Assembly: GCA_029864945.1 (NCBI GenBank) | Contig: JAOTSL010000096.1 | Coordinates: forward strand, 1 to 10,154 | Origin: Gammaproteobacteria bacterium | GTDB taxonomy: Bacteria; Pseudomonadota; Gammaproteobacteria; S012-40 | Reading direction: 5' to 3' | DNA length: 10,154 nucleotides | Shown: positions 1-7,837 of the stretch, in pieces | Numbering within the stretch: the first letter of the stretch is position 1 | How the letters are laid out: each line of letters begins with the position of its first letter | The notes under the pieces: model-generated | Database searches by the model: none | What the model was told of the DNA's origin: nothing | What the model saw: only the letters and a program-made list of their open reading frames with translations | Position numbers and translations under genes: made by a program

Positions 1-1
1 T

Positions 2-307
2 GATAAACAACCGCTCATTTTTCGCATGTACGGCAAGGGAAGCGTCATTAATCAATATCACGACGACTGGCCAAACTGGCAAAAGAATTTTAAAAAATAC
101 CCAGGTACACGTCAGATTATCACGCTAAAAATCAATAAAGTACAAACTTCCTGCGGCTACGCAATACCACTCGCAGAAAATATGACAGATCGAGATACAT
201 TGTTAAAATGGGCAGAAAAGAAAGGGGATGAAGGCATTCAACAATACTGGGAAGAAAAAAATATGAGTAGCCTGGATGGCCTGCCCACTCATATTTTAAA
301 GAAATAA
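2..307 (+). CDS. pyridoxamine 5'-phosphate oxidase family protein, 3' part
   Basis: This is the C-terminal 101 residues of a gene that enters from the left edge. The reading frame is open from base 2 (DKQPLIFRMYGKG...), so the ATG at 26 is internal and not the start. The visible stretch resembles the C-terminal half of the PPOX-class split-barrel family: a PLIFRMYGKGSVI strand, a WPNW segment, then QTSCGYAIPL, then a helical tail with RDTLLKWAEKKGDEGIQQYW and DGLPT. Relatives bind FMN or a similar cofactor; the substrate of this subgroup is generally unknown, and it is not the PdxH enzyme itself. The FMN-binding N-terminal half lies outside the window, so cofactor binding cannot be judged. 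The stop at 305-307 faces the ispF stop with one base between them. Confidence 0.82.
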   Translation, partial: DKQPLIFRMYGKGSVINQYHDDWPNWQKNFKKYPGTRQIITLKINKVQTSCGYAIPLAENMTDRDTLLKWAEKKGDEGIQQYWEEKNMSSLDGLPTHILKK

Positions 308-308
308 G

Positions 309-776
309 TCACTCTAACAACACAATCGCATGAGCTGCTATGCCCTCTCCACGACCCTCAAACCCCAACTTCTCTGTTGTTGTAGCTTTAATATTTAGTT
401 GAGAGAGAGCAATCTCAAGATCTGCGCTTAATTTTTCTCTCATAATATCTATATGGGGCAGCAACTTTGGCCGCTGGGCAACGATGGTCGCATCAATATT
501 ACCAATATTGTAGCCAGCTTTACTGATCAAGCCAGACACATGTCGTAATAAAATACGGCTATCTATATTTTTAAAGTCCTCATCGGTATCAGGAAAGTGT
601 TGACCAATATCCCCCATCGCTGCGGCACCAAGCAAGGCATCACAAATTGCGTGAATGAGTACATCAGCATCAGAGTGCCCGGCCAGACCTTTTTCAAATG
701 GGATTTCTACACCACCTAAAATAAGTTTTCTATTTTCTGCAAATGCATGAACATCATAACCCTGACCTATTCGCAT
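309..776 (-). CDS. ispF: 2-C-methyl-D-erythritol 2,4-cyclodiphosphate synthase
   Basis: IspF is the cytosolic enzyme of the non-mevalonate (MEP) isoprenoid pathway that cyclises the CDP-ME 2-phosphate to 2-C-methyl-D-erythritol 2,4-cyclodiphosphate, releasing CMP. The 155-residue protein opens with MRIGQGYDVHAF, which supplies metal ligands Asp8 and His10. It continues with AGHSDADVLIHAICDALLGA (His34; metal ligand His42), GDIGQHFPDTD, and the C-terminal KATTTEKLGFEGRGEGIAAH signature. Length is close to the E. coli enzyme (159). The ATG at 776 is preceded at six bases by AAGGA. It lies 58 nt downstream of ispD in the same direction, consistent with cotranscription. Family knowledge places IspD and IspF in the same pathway, with IspE encoded elsewhere. 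No sign of damage. Confidence 0.97.
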   Translation of the reverse strand: MRIGQGYDVHAFAENRKLILGGVEIPFEKGLAGHSDADVLIHAICDALLGAAAMGDIGQHFPDTDEDFKNIDSRILLRHVSGLISKAGYNIGNIDATIVAQRPKLLPHIDIMREKLSADLEIALSQLNIKATTTEKLGFEGRGEGIAAHAIVLLE

Positions 777-782
777 ATATTT

Positions 783-787
783 TCCTT
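783..787 (-). promoter_or_regulatory. ribosome binding site of ispF
   Basis: AAGGA on the minus strand, six bases before the ispF ATG. It supports the start at 776. Confidence 0.7.
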
Positions 788-834
788 TTATAACGTCTTA
801 CATCACTTACTTTACGCAAAAAAAATAAGTCTTA

Positions 835-1545
835 TTATTTACCTTGCTGGCCATGGAGAATGCGGATTGCCTGATCAAGATCCTGAGGGTGCGTGATTTT
901 TATATTATCCCATCGACCTTCAATCATTACCGGCTCATAACCTGCTGCTTCAATGGCCGATGCTTCATCGGTAATTTGATTTGGTTCATTGATCACTGAT
1001 TTAAGTGAGTTAACAAGTTTGCCGTAGCGAAACATTTGTGGTGTTAACGCCCGCCATAAACCATCTCGACTCACTGTTCGTTTAACCCGACCATTATTCC
1101 CACAAAATTTTAGGGTATCAGCTACCGGTAAACCCAATAAACCACCAGTGCCGTGCAGCCACAACTCGTCAATTAACTTTTGAATATCATCTTCATGTAA
1201 ACAGGGGCGAGCTGCATCGTGCACCATTACCCAATCATCAACAGATGCTTTATTAGCAAGAAACTCCAGTCCGCTTAAAACCGAATGGCAGCGCTCTTCA
1301 CCGCCGACGGCTACAAACAAAGACACATCTGACTCGATATCCAGCTCGGGCCAATATTCATCGTCGGGAGAAGTGGCAACAACAATCCCTTTTACCCGTT
1401 TGTTGCTGGAAAAACAGGATATTGTGTGCTCGAGAACCGTTTTATGATTGATTTTTAAATATTGCTTCGGATGATTAACACGCATCCGTTTACCAACACC
1501 TGCCGCGGGAATAACCACCCACAAATTAACATCTTTACTCATCAT
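835..1545 (-). CDS. ispD: 2-C-methyl-D-erythritol 4-phosphate cytidylyltransferase
   Basis: IspD transfers CMP from CTP to 2-C-methyl-D-erythritol 4-phosphate, two steps before IspF in the MEP pathway. The GT-A-like cytidylyltransferase motifs are all present: VVIPAAGVGKRM (CTP loop), PKQY, VVATSP, GGEERCHSVLSGL, VHDAARPCL, LPVADTLK, DGLWRALTPQMF, TDEASAIE and WDNIKIT. An ATG pair at 1563/1560 opens the frame, but I prefer the ATG at 1545. It gives 236 residues, the same as E. coli IspD, and puts the PKQY lysine at position 27 exactly as in E. coli. The ATG at 1542 is equally possible. No start has a clear Shine-Dalgarno sequence. The gene overlaps the end of ftsB by 11 nt, so translation is probably coupled. 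Confidence 0.96.
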   Translation of the reverse strand: MMSKDVNLWVVIPAAGVGKRMRVNHPKQYLKINHKTVLEHTISCFSSNKRVKGIVVATSPDDEYWPELDIESDVSLFVAVGGEERCHSVLSGLEFLANKASVDDWVMVHDAARPCLHEDDIQKLIDELWLHGTGGLLGLPVADTLKFCGNNGRVKRTVSRDGLWRALTPQMFRYGKLVNSLKSVINEPNQITDEASAIEAAGYEPVMIEGRWDNIKITHPQDLDQAIRILHGQQGK

Positions 1546-1843
1546 GTTTTTCAACCACATCATTTAGCGGCATGCTTTCGATTACCTGAAAATAGGTTTC
1601 GCCTTGTTTAATCAGGCCCAGTTCGTTACGTGCTTTTTCTTCAACGACCTCCAAACCATTTTTTAAGTCTTCAACTTCGGCCTGAAGCAATCTATTACGC
1701 TCTGTGAATTTTTGATTTTCTGCCAGCTGCACGTCTATTTTAGATGTTAAACGCCAGGCATCAGGTAGGCTACTATCACTAAACCACAATGGGTATTGCA
1801 ACAATATAAGAAGAATAGAAAGAAAAATAGTTAACCAACGCAT
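1535..1843 (-). CDS. ftsB: cell division protein FtsB
   Basis: FtsB is a bitopic inner-membrane protein that forms the FtsQ-FtsL-FtsB subcomplex of the divisome and helps activate septal peptidoglycan synthesis. The 102-residue protein (E. coli: 103) has a short cytoplasmic N-terminus, a membrane segment at about 4-20, then a periplasmic coiled coil at about 31-74 with the conserved N-R-L-x-x-E-V-x-D-L pattern, an EEKARNELGLIKQGE stretch and an aromatic YFQV. It heads the ftsB-ispD-ispF cluster and overlaps ispD. The ATG at 1843 has no strong ribosome site. The usual upstream neighbour eno is missing; the caspase-like gene ends 99 nt upstream. Confidence 0.95.
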   Translation of the reverse strand: MRWLTIFLSILLILLQYPLWFSDSSLPDAWRLTSKIDVQLAENQKFTERNRLLQAEVEDLKNGLEVVEEKARNELGLIKQGETYFQVIESMPLNDVVEKHDE

Positions 1844-1871
1844 GCTCGCATTTTAACGGTTTTTAGAGATA

Positions 1872-1897
1872 TGTAACATTGCTAATTCAATATTACA
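1872..1897. repeat. imperfect inverted repeat upstream of ftsB
   Basis: Arms TGTAACATT (1872-1880) and AATATTACA (1889-1897) pair at 8 of 9 positions around an 8-nt spacer. No T-run follows on either strand, so it is a poor rho-independent terminator. The left-pointing arm contains TGTAAT, a 5-of-6 match to a sigma-70 -10 box, with a weak TTAAGT 18 nt upstream on the minus strand. It could be an operator or promoter for ftsB, or chance in AT-rich DNA. Confidence 0.3.
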
Positions 1898-1942
1898 CTG
1901 CATATTCTTCAGAATACTTAAATCAGGCGTACCTACTTCAGG

Positions 1943-3712
1943 TTAATCAACCGACATAGCCAGTCTAAACCCATGAACAACATCATGGGAATTGGCATCC
2001 ACACCATTTCGTGCAGCTATACGTAAATCTTTCGCGTTATAACTGAAAGCACCTCCTCGAATCACCCGCCGCGAGCAATCACCATTTTGCCACGTACTGC
2101 CATCTTGTGGTGCGCCGTTATACGCTGGATTCCAGCAATCATTTGTCCATTCATGCACATTACCCAACATATCAAACAGCCCAAACTCATTACCCTGAAA
2201 TGAACCGACGTTAGCAGTCTGTAGATTGTCCCACTCACTTTGACAGCCGTTACAATTAGCCTTATTTTTACCTATATGATTCCCCCACTGATAAATAAAA
2301 GAAGAACCCGCGCGTGCAGCGTATTCCCACTCGGACTCACTGGGCAGCCGATATTGTTGCCCGGTTTGATTCCCCAACCATTGCGCATACGCATTCGCAT
2401 CATCCCAACTTACGTTTATTACCGGTCTATTTTCTCTGCCCCAGCCATTACTATCAGGTAATTTTCGATTCGTTGCCTGAGCAAATTTATCATACTGTGA
2501 AAATGTAACTTCATATCGACTTAACGCAAATTTATAATTAATTTCTACCTGATGTAACGGAGTTTCATTTTCACGACCTCTACCACCTATATCACCCATA
2601 GTGAATCCGCCCTGTGGCATCATAATCATTTCAGGTCCTTTTTCTCCACCTACTAGAATATCGTTAAAGACGGGTAATTTGCCGGATTGAATCTGACGCA
2701 CCGTATTATGACTGAGCTTATGAACCGCCGGTGTACTCGTCCCAATACCATCTAAAACATCTGCAGCTAAATGCACCGTGGAAATCACAGGGTTATCTAT
2801 TGTTGCCACAAAAACAAACTCACCACCCTCATGACCTGCTTTTCGAATATCGGAAAACTCTGGCGTCTGATCCGAGTTTAATACAACCAAACGACGTAAC
2901 TTATAAAACAGTTGCGTGGCATCGATATAACTATTATTACTTTTGAGTATAGAAATAAGAGAATTGGCAAAAATAGAATGGGCACCAGTTCCGTCTTCAA
3001 CAGGCTCTAATCCACCAGACGTAATAACGGATCTTGACCGAGTGTTTGTTAACCTGTCGAATTCGGCATTGTTGACTCCCATAGAGATACCGCGAGTGAG
3101 CTTACCGGAAAAACAGCTATCAGACAGTAGCAAAACATGACGCGCAGGAATTGCTTTTATCAAACTAGTAATAGTAGAGTTAGAAATAAGTTGTGAATAA
3201 TTTCTTTTTTGTGCATCCACCGGCAGCCAATAACCTTCATCAGCTTGTTTATCCAAAATTCCATGCCCAGCATAATAAATCAAAAATCGATCATTTTCTT
3301 TCAAGCTAGCACGATATTCAGCTAAAGTATTAATCAAACTTTCTCGACTTGCATTAAGCAAGAGCTTAACTTCAAATTGATACTTATCATTCAGTAAAGC
3401 TGCTATAGATTTCGCATCACTAATTGCAGTCTTTAATTTCGGAAATTCGATGTAATCATTAATTCCAATAACTAGCGCATAAAATTTCGGAGACGAGTTA
3501 TTTGATTGGAATGCTTGAATATCGTGTTTCGTAATACCTCTTTCACTCTTAGGTTTCACCTCCCGATAAATCCTAGAATCGTAATTTTCCGACTGAAAAA
3601 GTGCAACATCCTCTAGACCATAATCAACTGCATATAATGAATTAGACACTAAAATAAAAAATGAAAAAACAATACATTTGCATATTATTTGGAACGTTAT
3701 TAATAGTCTCAT
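1943..3712 (-). CDS. secreted caspase-like (C14) protease fused to a SUMF1-type domain
   Basis: The 589-residue protein begins with a signal peptide (hydrophobic 12-25, probable cleavage after ...NSLYA at 28), so it is exported, probably to the periplasm. A caspase-like peptidase domain spans about 76-305. It starts with YALVIGINDY and has the catalytic histidine in YYAGHG (His150) and the catalytic cysteine in SDSCFSG (Cys200), so the dyad is intact. A linker leads to a formylglycine-generating-enzyme/SUMF1-like domain at about 357-587 with MMPQGGFTMG, RYEVTFSQYDKF, PVINVSWDDANAYAQWL, YRLPSESEWEYAARAG, GLFDMLGNVHEWTNDCW and RRVIRGGAF. The cysteine pair that makes formylglycine is absent (RGGAFSYNAKDL), so a binding or structural role is more likely. 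Four cysteines (487, 490, 526, 546) may form disulfides. ATG at 3712 follows AAAGGTG. Last gene of the operon; substrate unknown. Confidence 0.88.
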   Translation of the reverse strand: MRLLITFQIICKCIVFSFFILVSNSLYAVDYGLEDVALFQSENYDSRIYREVKPKSERGITKHDIQAFQSNNSSPKFYALVIGINDYIEFPKLKTAISDAKSIAALLNDKYQFEVKLLLNASRESLINTLAEYRASLKENDRFLIYYAGHGILDKQADEGYWLPVDAQKRNYSQLISNSTITSLIKAIPARHVLLLSDSCFSGKLTRGISMGVNNAEFDRLTNTRSRSVITSGGLEPVEDGTGAHSIFANSLISILKSNNSYIDATQLFYKLRRLVVLNSDQTPEFSDIRKAGHEGGEFVFVATIDNPVISTVHLAADVLDGIGTSTPAVHKLSHNTVRQIQSGKLPVFNDILVGGEKGPEMIMMPQGGFTMGDIGGRGRENETPLHQVEINYKFALSRYEVTFSQYDKFAQATNRKLPDSNGWGRENRPVINVSWDDANAYAQWLGNQTGQQYRLPSESEWEYAARAGSSFIYQWGNHIGKNKANCNGCQSEWDNLQTANVGSFQGNEFGLFDMLGNVHEWTNDCWNPAYNGAPQDGSTWQNGDCSRRVIRGGAFSYNAKDLRIAARNGVDANSHDVVHGFRLAMSVD

Positions 3713-3717
3713 ATCAG

Positions 3718-3724
3718 CACCTTT
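3718..3724 (-). promoter_or_regulatory. ribosome binding site of the caspase-like gene
   Basis: AAAGGTG on the minus strand, five bases before the ATG at 3712. It supports this start, which also gives a complete signal peptide. Confidence 0.6.
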
Positions 3725-3774
3725 AATTAAGCCAATAACAATATGTCACAACACGTATAAGTAGCATCTAATAC

Positions 3775-3802
3775 ATAGCACTTAATAAATAGCACTTAAT
3801 AA
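3775..3802. repeat. perfect 14-bp tandem duplication across the M48 gene stop codon
   Basis: ATAGCACTTAATAA occurs twice back to back (3775-3788 and 3789-3802). The second copy contains the TAA stop of the metalloprotease gene (3796-3798), so the first copy is a duplicated 3' end lying in the 83-nt gap before the caspase-like gene. It looks like a small replication-slippage event. The coding sequence is not affected. Confidence 0.85.
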
Positions 3803-5661
3803 ACAAACCAACCCGACACTTTATCGTCAACTATATTGAACGCTAGCCCATAATCATCATAGCTGAGATATAAACCTTGCTGAGTCGCCGTTTGTCGTTG
3901 AGGAACACCTAATAACTTTAATGGCCTGTCAGATGAGTCACCTTGAAAGACGCCTATAATTTCGGCACGCTTTTCAGCCGTCTCCTGCCACACATGCTGC
4001 ACGATTAATCTTGAGTCAGTAACTACATGTTTACCATCTTGCATCTCAAAAACGTTAAACAACTCTCCGCTCATCCACAATTCATACGATGACAGAGAAT
4101 TTTTCGTTTCTTGAAAAGTATCGCCAATGGTTAAGTTATCAACCATACTTTTTAACCTGCCATTAGCACGCCTTAATTTTTGATTGGGCTTTAACTGACG
4201 AAGAGCCAACCGAAATAACGTACTATCATTGACTTCCTGCGACCGTTTTATGAGATTTCGCCACACATTTTTTTCTAATACAAAATTTTTCTGAAACCTG
4301 TAAATATAAGCCAGATTATAACTGGCTGCGTAAAGCACATTAGCTCCCCTAAGAGTTCGTCGACTCAGTAGCTTTTTAAATACACCAACCGCTCTCTCTT
4401 TTTTATTCTCAACTGCGAATACCAGCCCCGAAAGGAAAAGATACATATCATCTTCACCAAACTTTATTTTATAGTTATCTTCCAACTGAGCTTTAGCTGA
4501 CATCATTTTATTTTGAAGAATGAATAAAATAGTGAGATGCTGATAAGCTGGTTTGTAATCCGGATTAATTGTAATCGCTGTTATAAAATACGAGGCCGCT
4601 TGGTTTAACATGCGTTCCACCATAAGGTTAAACTCGGTTAAATCTGACAGCTCCACCTCTGACTTATCCACCCCACGGGTTAGACCACCGGCGTTATCAG
4701 AATTAAATGCAGTTTGAGTATTCAAGTAAACAGGAAATAAGTAATGTGACGCATTATCACGATCAATCTTTCTCAGCCTGCTCATATAATTTAACGATTC
4801 CATTATGTACGTCAAACCAATATTATCGTGAACAATATGGCCGGGGAAACTTTTTTCATACTCAACATACAGATTTCGGGCCTTCTGATAATCACCAGCA
4901 ACATAGGCTTGGGTTGCGAGATCAAATATCGTTGCCTTGCGTGCAATATCCTCAAGTTTTTTTATAGTGACTGATGTTCGCATTTTCGCCTGCTGACAAA
5001 CTGAGCTGATTTTACCCGTTTGCCCACATTGCATACGCCAACTTTTTTCAGCCCATGAGACAAAAAAACTTTTACCCCTAATCACATCAAATGGATCAAA
5101 CCCAACCATTGACATTAATACAACAGCCTGTTCATCCGCACGAATTTCTCGAGAATCAAGGCCTATTATTTTTTCGTTATTGTATTTTGATATCTCTAGA
5201 GAGAGATCCGTAGGCATATTGCTTTCATCTCGCAATTTAACGCCTGTTAACCTCAAATATTTTATGTCCCATACGTCATTATCTTTCTGATGAGCTAATT
5301 CATGAGCAAGAATAAATGCAAGTTGATTTTTATTTCCTGACATCAATGATATTTCTAATGCTTTTTCGCTTAACAGTATATTCCCATCTTCCAATGAGGC
5401 AGCCCATGGACCGTCGTCAGAACGAACAATCGCTAACGCTGGTGGAATACGACTACTACTTGAATTCCAAATACGAGCCAGTTTTTCAAAAACACCCTGC
5501 GCAATAGCAACATTTAAATTATCAGTACTTTGAACCTGATGTGGGCGCCAATATCGAATTGATTGCGATGGGTCCTCTAACACCACACTTGAAAAACAAG
5601 GGAGCGAAAAATACACTAAAAATAGCAACAATAACGCTTTCATTAATAGAGATATTTTCAT
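3796..5661 (-). CDS. periplasmic M48-family zinc metalloprotease with helical-repeat region
   Basis: The 621-residue protein has an N-terminal signal peptide (hydrophobic about 5-20, cleavage probably near 24-25; SLPC is a poor lipobox because of Pro before Cys). The peptidase domain spans about 45-240, with the zinc-binding HELAH (His120, Glu121, His124) and the downstream REIRADE segment in which Glu172 is the expected third zinc ligand of M48 gluzincins. Cys212 and Cys222 could form a disulfide. A helical, TPR-like region follows at about 245-480. The C-terminus (about 500-621) contains two beta-rich segments, the second ending DYGLAFNIVDDKVSGWFVY. The layout recalls BepA-type M48-TPR proteases, which degrade misfolded outer-membrane proteins, but the family is broad and the substrate here is unknown. 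It begins 11 nt after the lipoprotein stop without a clear ribosome site, suggesting coupled translation. ATG at 5643 is an alternative start. Confidence 0.85.
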   Translation of the reverse strand: MKISLLMKALLLLFLVYFSLPCFSSVVLEDPSQSIRYWRPHQVQSTDNLNVAIAQGVFEKLARIWNSSSSRIPPALAIVRSDDGPWAASLEDGNILLSEKALEISLMSGNKNQLAFILAHELAHQKDNDVWDIKYLRLTGVKLRDESNMPTDLSLEISKYNNEKIIGLDSREIRADEQAVVLMSMVGFDPFDVIRGKSFFVSWAEKSWRMQCGQTGKISSVCQQAKMRTSVTIKKLEDIARKATIFDLATQAYVAGDYQKARNLYVEYEKSFPGHIVHDNIGLTYIMESLNYMSRLRKIDRDNASHYLFPVYLNTQTAFNSDNAGGLTRGVDKSEVELSDLTEFNLMVERMLNQAASYFITAITINPDYKPAYQHLTILFILQNKMMSAKAQLEDNYKIKFGEDDMYLFLSGLVFAVENKKERAVGVFKKLLSRRTLRGANVLYAASYNLAYIYRFQKNFVLEKNVWRNLIKRSQEVNDSTLFRLALRQLKPNQKLRRANGRLKSMVDNLTIGDTFQETKNSLSSYELWMSGELFNVFEMQDGKHVVTDSRLIVQHVWQETAEKRAEIIGVFQGDSSDRPLKLLGVPQRQTATQQGLYLSYDDYGLAFNIVDDKVSGWFVY

Positions 5662-5672
5662 TTTTACTAATT

Positions 5673-7772
5673 TCAGTTCATTGTATACATACGTGGCATT
5701 GTTTTAATCGTGGTTTTTGCTTCGCCAAAAGCAAGTTTATTTATTTTCACATATTTTGAATACCTTTTAATTATCTCTTTGGTATAACCACGATCAAGAT
5801 AAAAAAGACCATTAGATTTAAACTCACCAGTTAATTGTGGAAAAGGATCCTCTGATGAATATACATAAATAGTTTCCTCACCAAATGGCGCTGTCACACT
5901 AAATTGATAATTGGATTCCGTAGGCGGAACCTCAAAATATTCTTGCGCTTTATGAAAGTTACTTCCGGAATTGATATTTGGAATGATCTGAATTAAATCC
6001 CCCTTTGCATCCTCATATATCATTAACATAAATGCATCTCGACTCAGGCTCACAAAATACGAAATTATATCACCTTCAATATATGTCTGTTTATCACCGT
6101 ATTTTGAAGTAATAGAAATATCAATTTTATTATTTTCTTCAGAATCCGACTGACGAGTATTAAGTAACTCTTCGTGAATGGAAGTGTTTTTTATACCACG
6201 CTCTTGATACGCAATAGTCTCAAGTATTCTTTTCGGTAGCCAACCTGAAACTGACTTTACTAGTTGCTGCTCAACATCCCCCTTAATCGATAAATTCATA
6301 CTTATTTCTACGTCATTATTAGAAACCCCGTTAGTTTCACCAATATGTATATTCAATACTTTTACGCTGTCGGTCGTTAAACCAATACTTTCAGAGGATA
6401 CACCCCTCTCTCTAAGCACTACAATTCCCCCCATGCCTGATAGTAAATATTCGACATGAGCCATCACAGAGTTATCAAACACAGAATCCCCTTCAATGTC
6501 ATTTAGTTGAATCACAGTGGTTTTTTTAGTGTTATACATAGGTTCATAAAAAAGTTGATTAACTAAGCCGGATATTTTTCCACGTAAATTATCTTCTGCT
6601 ACTTTCACCCTACTGATAATAGATATTTTTGAGAGTATGCCCTTTAATTTGTCATCAAATTTATGAGAAACTCCATCGGATGTATTCACTCCAATTTTAA
6701 GCTCCCCTGTTGAAACTTGATTTAACTCAAATTTAGCTTCCCCGTCCTTATTAGTATACGCGGTTGCTACAACGGCATTTTCATCATTAATAATAGTTAA
6801 GGGGAAGTTAGATATCGGCAGGTATTTACCATCTAATTTCATCCACACCCATGCCGGAATCGTTTGTGTTTCATTCACTAATATATGGTTAGTTGGACGA
6901 CCTGAGTCCAGAACAATACTATCCCGAATGCGGGCAATTGCATTTAACGCTTCCGCTTGAGCCTGACTTAAATCAATCTTCACTTTAGATAAGTTACTTA
7001 ATTCTTTATATTGTTCTGATTCAATATTTTCCAATTTCGAATACAAATTAACCCAATCACTATTTGCTAAAATAAGCGCTTTTAACGGATCAATATCATT
7101 AATCGATATTTCCACACGCCGCATCTTTTTATTGTGTGAATCTAATGCTGATTTCAGAAAACCATTTAGTGCTAATTCTTTTTTTATTTTATTTTCATCG
7201 GCTACTTTGTTTTGTTTCTCCTTCCATTCTTGAACTCGTACATATTCATCATGGGGAACCTCAACTAACACCCAATATTTGTAAGAGTAAGCGCTACCTG
7301 CACCTTTTTTACTCACTTCTTTTTGCCAATACCATTGCTTTGCTTTAACTCGATGAATATTTACATTCAATGACTCTGTATTTTCCGACAAAGAGACAAC
7401 ACTGGGGTCAAAGATATTTGACGATTTAGAATAAAGAGATGCAAACATATTACTTACTTCTTTAACATTAACCCCTGTGTAGCGGGCATAATTTACCCTC
7501 GCATCCCTTAACGCATCTTTTCTTGCATCTTTTTCGGTAAAATACGGATTAGATAGCCCAACCAAATAATGGAAGCTATCATCGTCTTTCGGGGGAGAAT
7601 CCAACCATACTGGCCTAATTGGATGCGATTGAGTAATGGTTTGCAACTTAGTCTTTTCTAGCTGAGTCACTTTTACAGGAGAAAATTTTGTTGCGGCACA
7701 GCCATTAAGAAAAATTACAGCTGAAAATATAAAAACCGTCATCGCTCTATTAGTGCTCTGGGATATTTTCAA
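5673..7772 (-). CDS. large lipoprotein with C-terminal DUF4384-like domain
   Basis: First gene of the three-gene operon. The frame is open from an ATG at 7832 (719 residues), but I choose the TTG at 7772 (699 residues). AGGAGG lies 10 nt before it, and it yields a compact lipoprotein signal peptide: MKISQSTNRAM, a hydrophobic stretch, then lipobox LNGC with Cys25. After a short linker, about 50-105 has PVWLDSPP...FHYLVGLSNPYFTEKDARKDALRDAR, like LPP20-type lipoproteins. A helical region (about 180-290) follows, then a beta-sandwich-like segment (about 310-365, ending TNKDGEAKF). Next is a domain with VMAHVEYLLSGMGGIVVLRERG (about 410-520) that may share the CsgG/LpoB-type fold (inference). 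The DUF4384-like domain is at about 550-650 (YIEGDIISYFVSLSRDAFMLMIYEDA, LIQIIPN, EETIYVYSSEDPFP). Probably a membrane-anchored periplasmic scaffold or sensor; no catalytic motif seen. Confidence 0.8.
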   Translation of the reverse strand: MKISQSTNRAMTVFIFSAVIFLNGCAATKFSPVKVTQLEKTKLQTITQSHPIRPVWLDSPPKDDDSFHYLVGLSNPYFTEKDARKDALRDARVNYARYTGVNVKEVSNMFASLYSKSSNIFDPSVVSLSENTESLNVNIHRVKAKQWYWQKEVSKKGAGSAYSYKYWVLVEVPHDEYVRVQEWKEKQNKVADENKIKKELALNGFLKSALDSHNKKMRRVEISINDIDPLKALILANSDWVNLYSKLENIESEQYKELSNLSKVKIDLSQAQAEALNAIARIRDSIVLDSGRPTNHILVNETQTIPAWVWMKLDGKYLPISNFPLTIINDENAVVATAYTNKDGEAKFELNQVSTGELKIGVNTSDGVSHKFDDKLKGILSKISIISRVKVAEDNLRGKISGLVNQLFYEPMYNTKKTTVIQLNDIEGDSVFDNSVMAHVEYLLSGMGGIVVLRERGVSSESIGLTTDSVKVLNIHIGETNGVSNNDVEISMNLSIKGDVEQQLVKSVSGWLPKRILETIAYQERGIKNTSIHEELLNTRQSDSEENNKIDISITSKYGDKQTYIEGDIISYFVSLSRDAFMLMIYEDAKGDLIQIIPNINSGSNFHKAQEYFEVPPTESNYQFSVTAPFGEETIYVYSSEDPFPQLTGEFKSNGLFYLDRGYTKEIIKRYSKYVKINKLAFGEAKTTIKTMPRMYTMN

Positions 7773-7782
7773 AACTAATACG

Positions 7783-7788
7783 CCTCCT
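7783..7788 (-). promoter_or_regulatory. Shine-Dalgarno sequence deciding the lipoprotein TTG start
   Basis: A perfect AGGAGG on the minus strand, 10 nt before the TTG at 7772. Nothing comparable precedes the ATG at 7832. It is the strongest ribosome site in the window and lies inside what would be codons 15-17 of the longer frame, arguing that the longer frame is not used. Confidence 0.7.
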
Positions 7789-7809
7789 GGTTTCTGCTCG
7801 ATCTTACTA

Positions 7810-7837
7810 ATAGACGGCGTTTTGTCTGCCATTTGAA
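7810..7837 (-). promoter_or_regulatory. candidate sigma-specific promoter of the lipoprotein-protease-caspase operon
   Basis: On the minus strand TTCAAAT (7837-7831), then 15 nt, then GTCTAT (7815-7810). The same two blocks with identical spacing occur at 9145-9170 and 10091-10118. The G of GTCT is 43 nt before the TTG at 7772. A CGTCT-type -10 block is typical of promoters read by ECF-type sigma factors. The element spans the ATG at 7832, which is incompatible with that ATG being a start on transcripts from this promoter. Confidence 0.5.

Noticed and set aside
1546..1563. ATG pair at 1563/1560 as the ispD start
   Set aside because: It would add six residues over the E. coli-like 236-residue form; the ATG at 1545 aligns PKQY Lys27 exactly. 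It cannot be fully excluded because no start has a ribosome site.
2000..2640. SUMF1 domain as an active formylglycine-generating enzyme
   Set aside because: The Cys pair expected after RGG is missing, and no sulfatase gene is present in the window.
2240..3140. Short plus-strand open frames inside the caspase-like gene
   Set aside because: They are antisense to a well-supported gene, have no recognisable domain and overlap one another in different frames.
3796..5661. M48-family protein as a lipoprotein
   Set aside because: The only cysteine near the signal end is in SLPC; proline before the cysteine does not fit a lipobox, so ordinary signal peptidase cleavage is more likely.
7773..7832. ATG at 7832 as the lipoprotein start
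   Set aside because: No ribosome site precedes it, the added 20 residues spoil the lipoprotein signal, and a promoter-like element covers it.
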